A stretch of DNA of 5,976 nt from NCBI GenBank assembly GCA_013042925.1, contig JABDPH010000430.1, positions 1 to 5,976 of the forward strand, written 5' to 3'. Positions 5,963 to 5,976 of the stretch are shown here, one piece after another (position 1 is the stretch's first letter; every line of letters begins with the position of its first letter). The DNA is from Eudoraea sp. (GTDB lineage: Bacteria; Bacteroidota; Bacteroidia; Flavobacteriales; Flavobacteriaceae). The notes under the pieces were generated by a model, which had not been told where the DNA came from, did no database searches, and saw only the letters and a list, made by a program, of their open reading frames with translations. A program made the translations under genes and the position numbers.

Positions 5963-5976
5963 ATGAAAAAGTTAGT
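5963..5976 (+). CDS. Start of a further gene, cut by the window end
   Basis: ATG at 5963 is followed by codons for K-K-L-V and then the window ends. The A-rich run just before it (5948-5960) is typical of Bacteroidota start regions, and a candidate -7 box lies 53 bases upstream. The Met-Lys-Lys-Leu opening is usual for a signal peptide or lipoprotein, so another exported protein is plausible. Nothing can be said about its function. Confidence 0.5.

Overview
The window looks like a chromosomal segment of a member of the Bacteroidota, most likely a marine-type Flavobacteriaceae; the genus cannot be told from this much sequence. Four signs point there. The DNA is AT-rich. Starts are preceded by A-rich leaders rather than strong Shine-Dalgarno sites. 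Several spots match the Bacteroidota -7 promoter box TAnnTTTG. The predicted exported proteins have signal peptides whose cleavage would leave an N-terminal glutamine. The DUF4421 gene belongs to a family known essentially from Bacteroidetes.

Layout, all genes on the + strand: (1) 2-580, the 3' part of a small exported protein made of two copies of one beta-rich domain, followed by a long-stem terminator-like hairpin (657-712). (2) 847-1821, a DUF4421 protein, probably an outer-membrane beta-barrel. (3) 2097-2879, a four-helix inner-membrane protein of the DUF4239 / bestrophin-like family. (4) 3027-5519, a large MscS-superfamily mechanosensitive channel with a signal peptide, a periplasmic coiled-coil domain, about 11 membrane helices and a C-terminal MscS core. 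(5) 5520-5962, 443 bases without a convincing gene. (6) 5963-5976, the first codons of another gene that runs off the window.

Every gene is separated from the next by about 150 to 450 bases, and promoter-like boxes sit before most starts, so this is a run of singly transcribed genes rather than one tight operon. All four readable products act in the cell envelope (periplasm, outer membrane, inner membrane). A shared theme of envelope integrity or osmotic response is possible but rests on neighbourhood alone. I see no transposon, CRISPR array, tRNA, rRNA, phage gene or toxin-antitoxin pair. Nothing here is clearly a new system. The points most worth checking are the tandem-domain protein, the over-represented octamer TTGGTATA placed around the DUF4421 gene, and the structure-rich gap after the channel gene.
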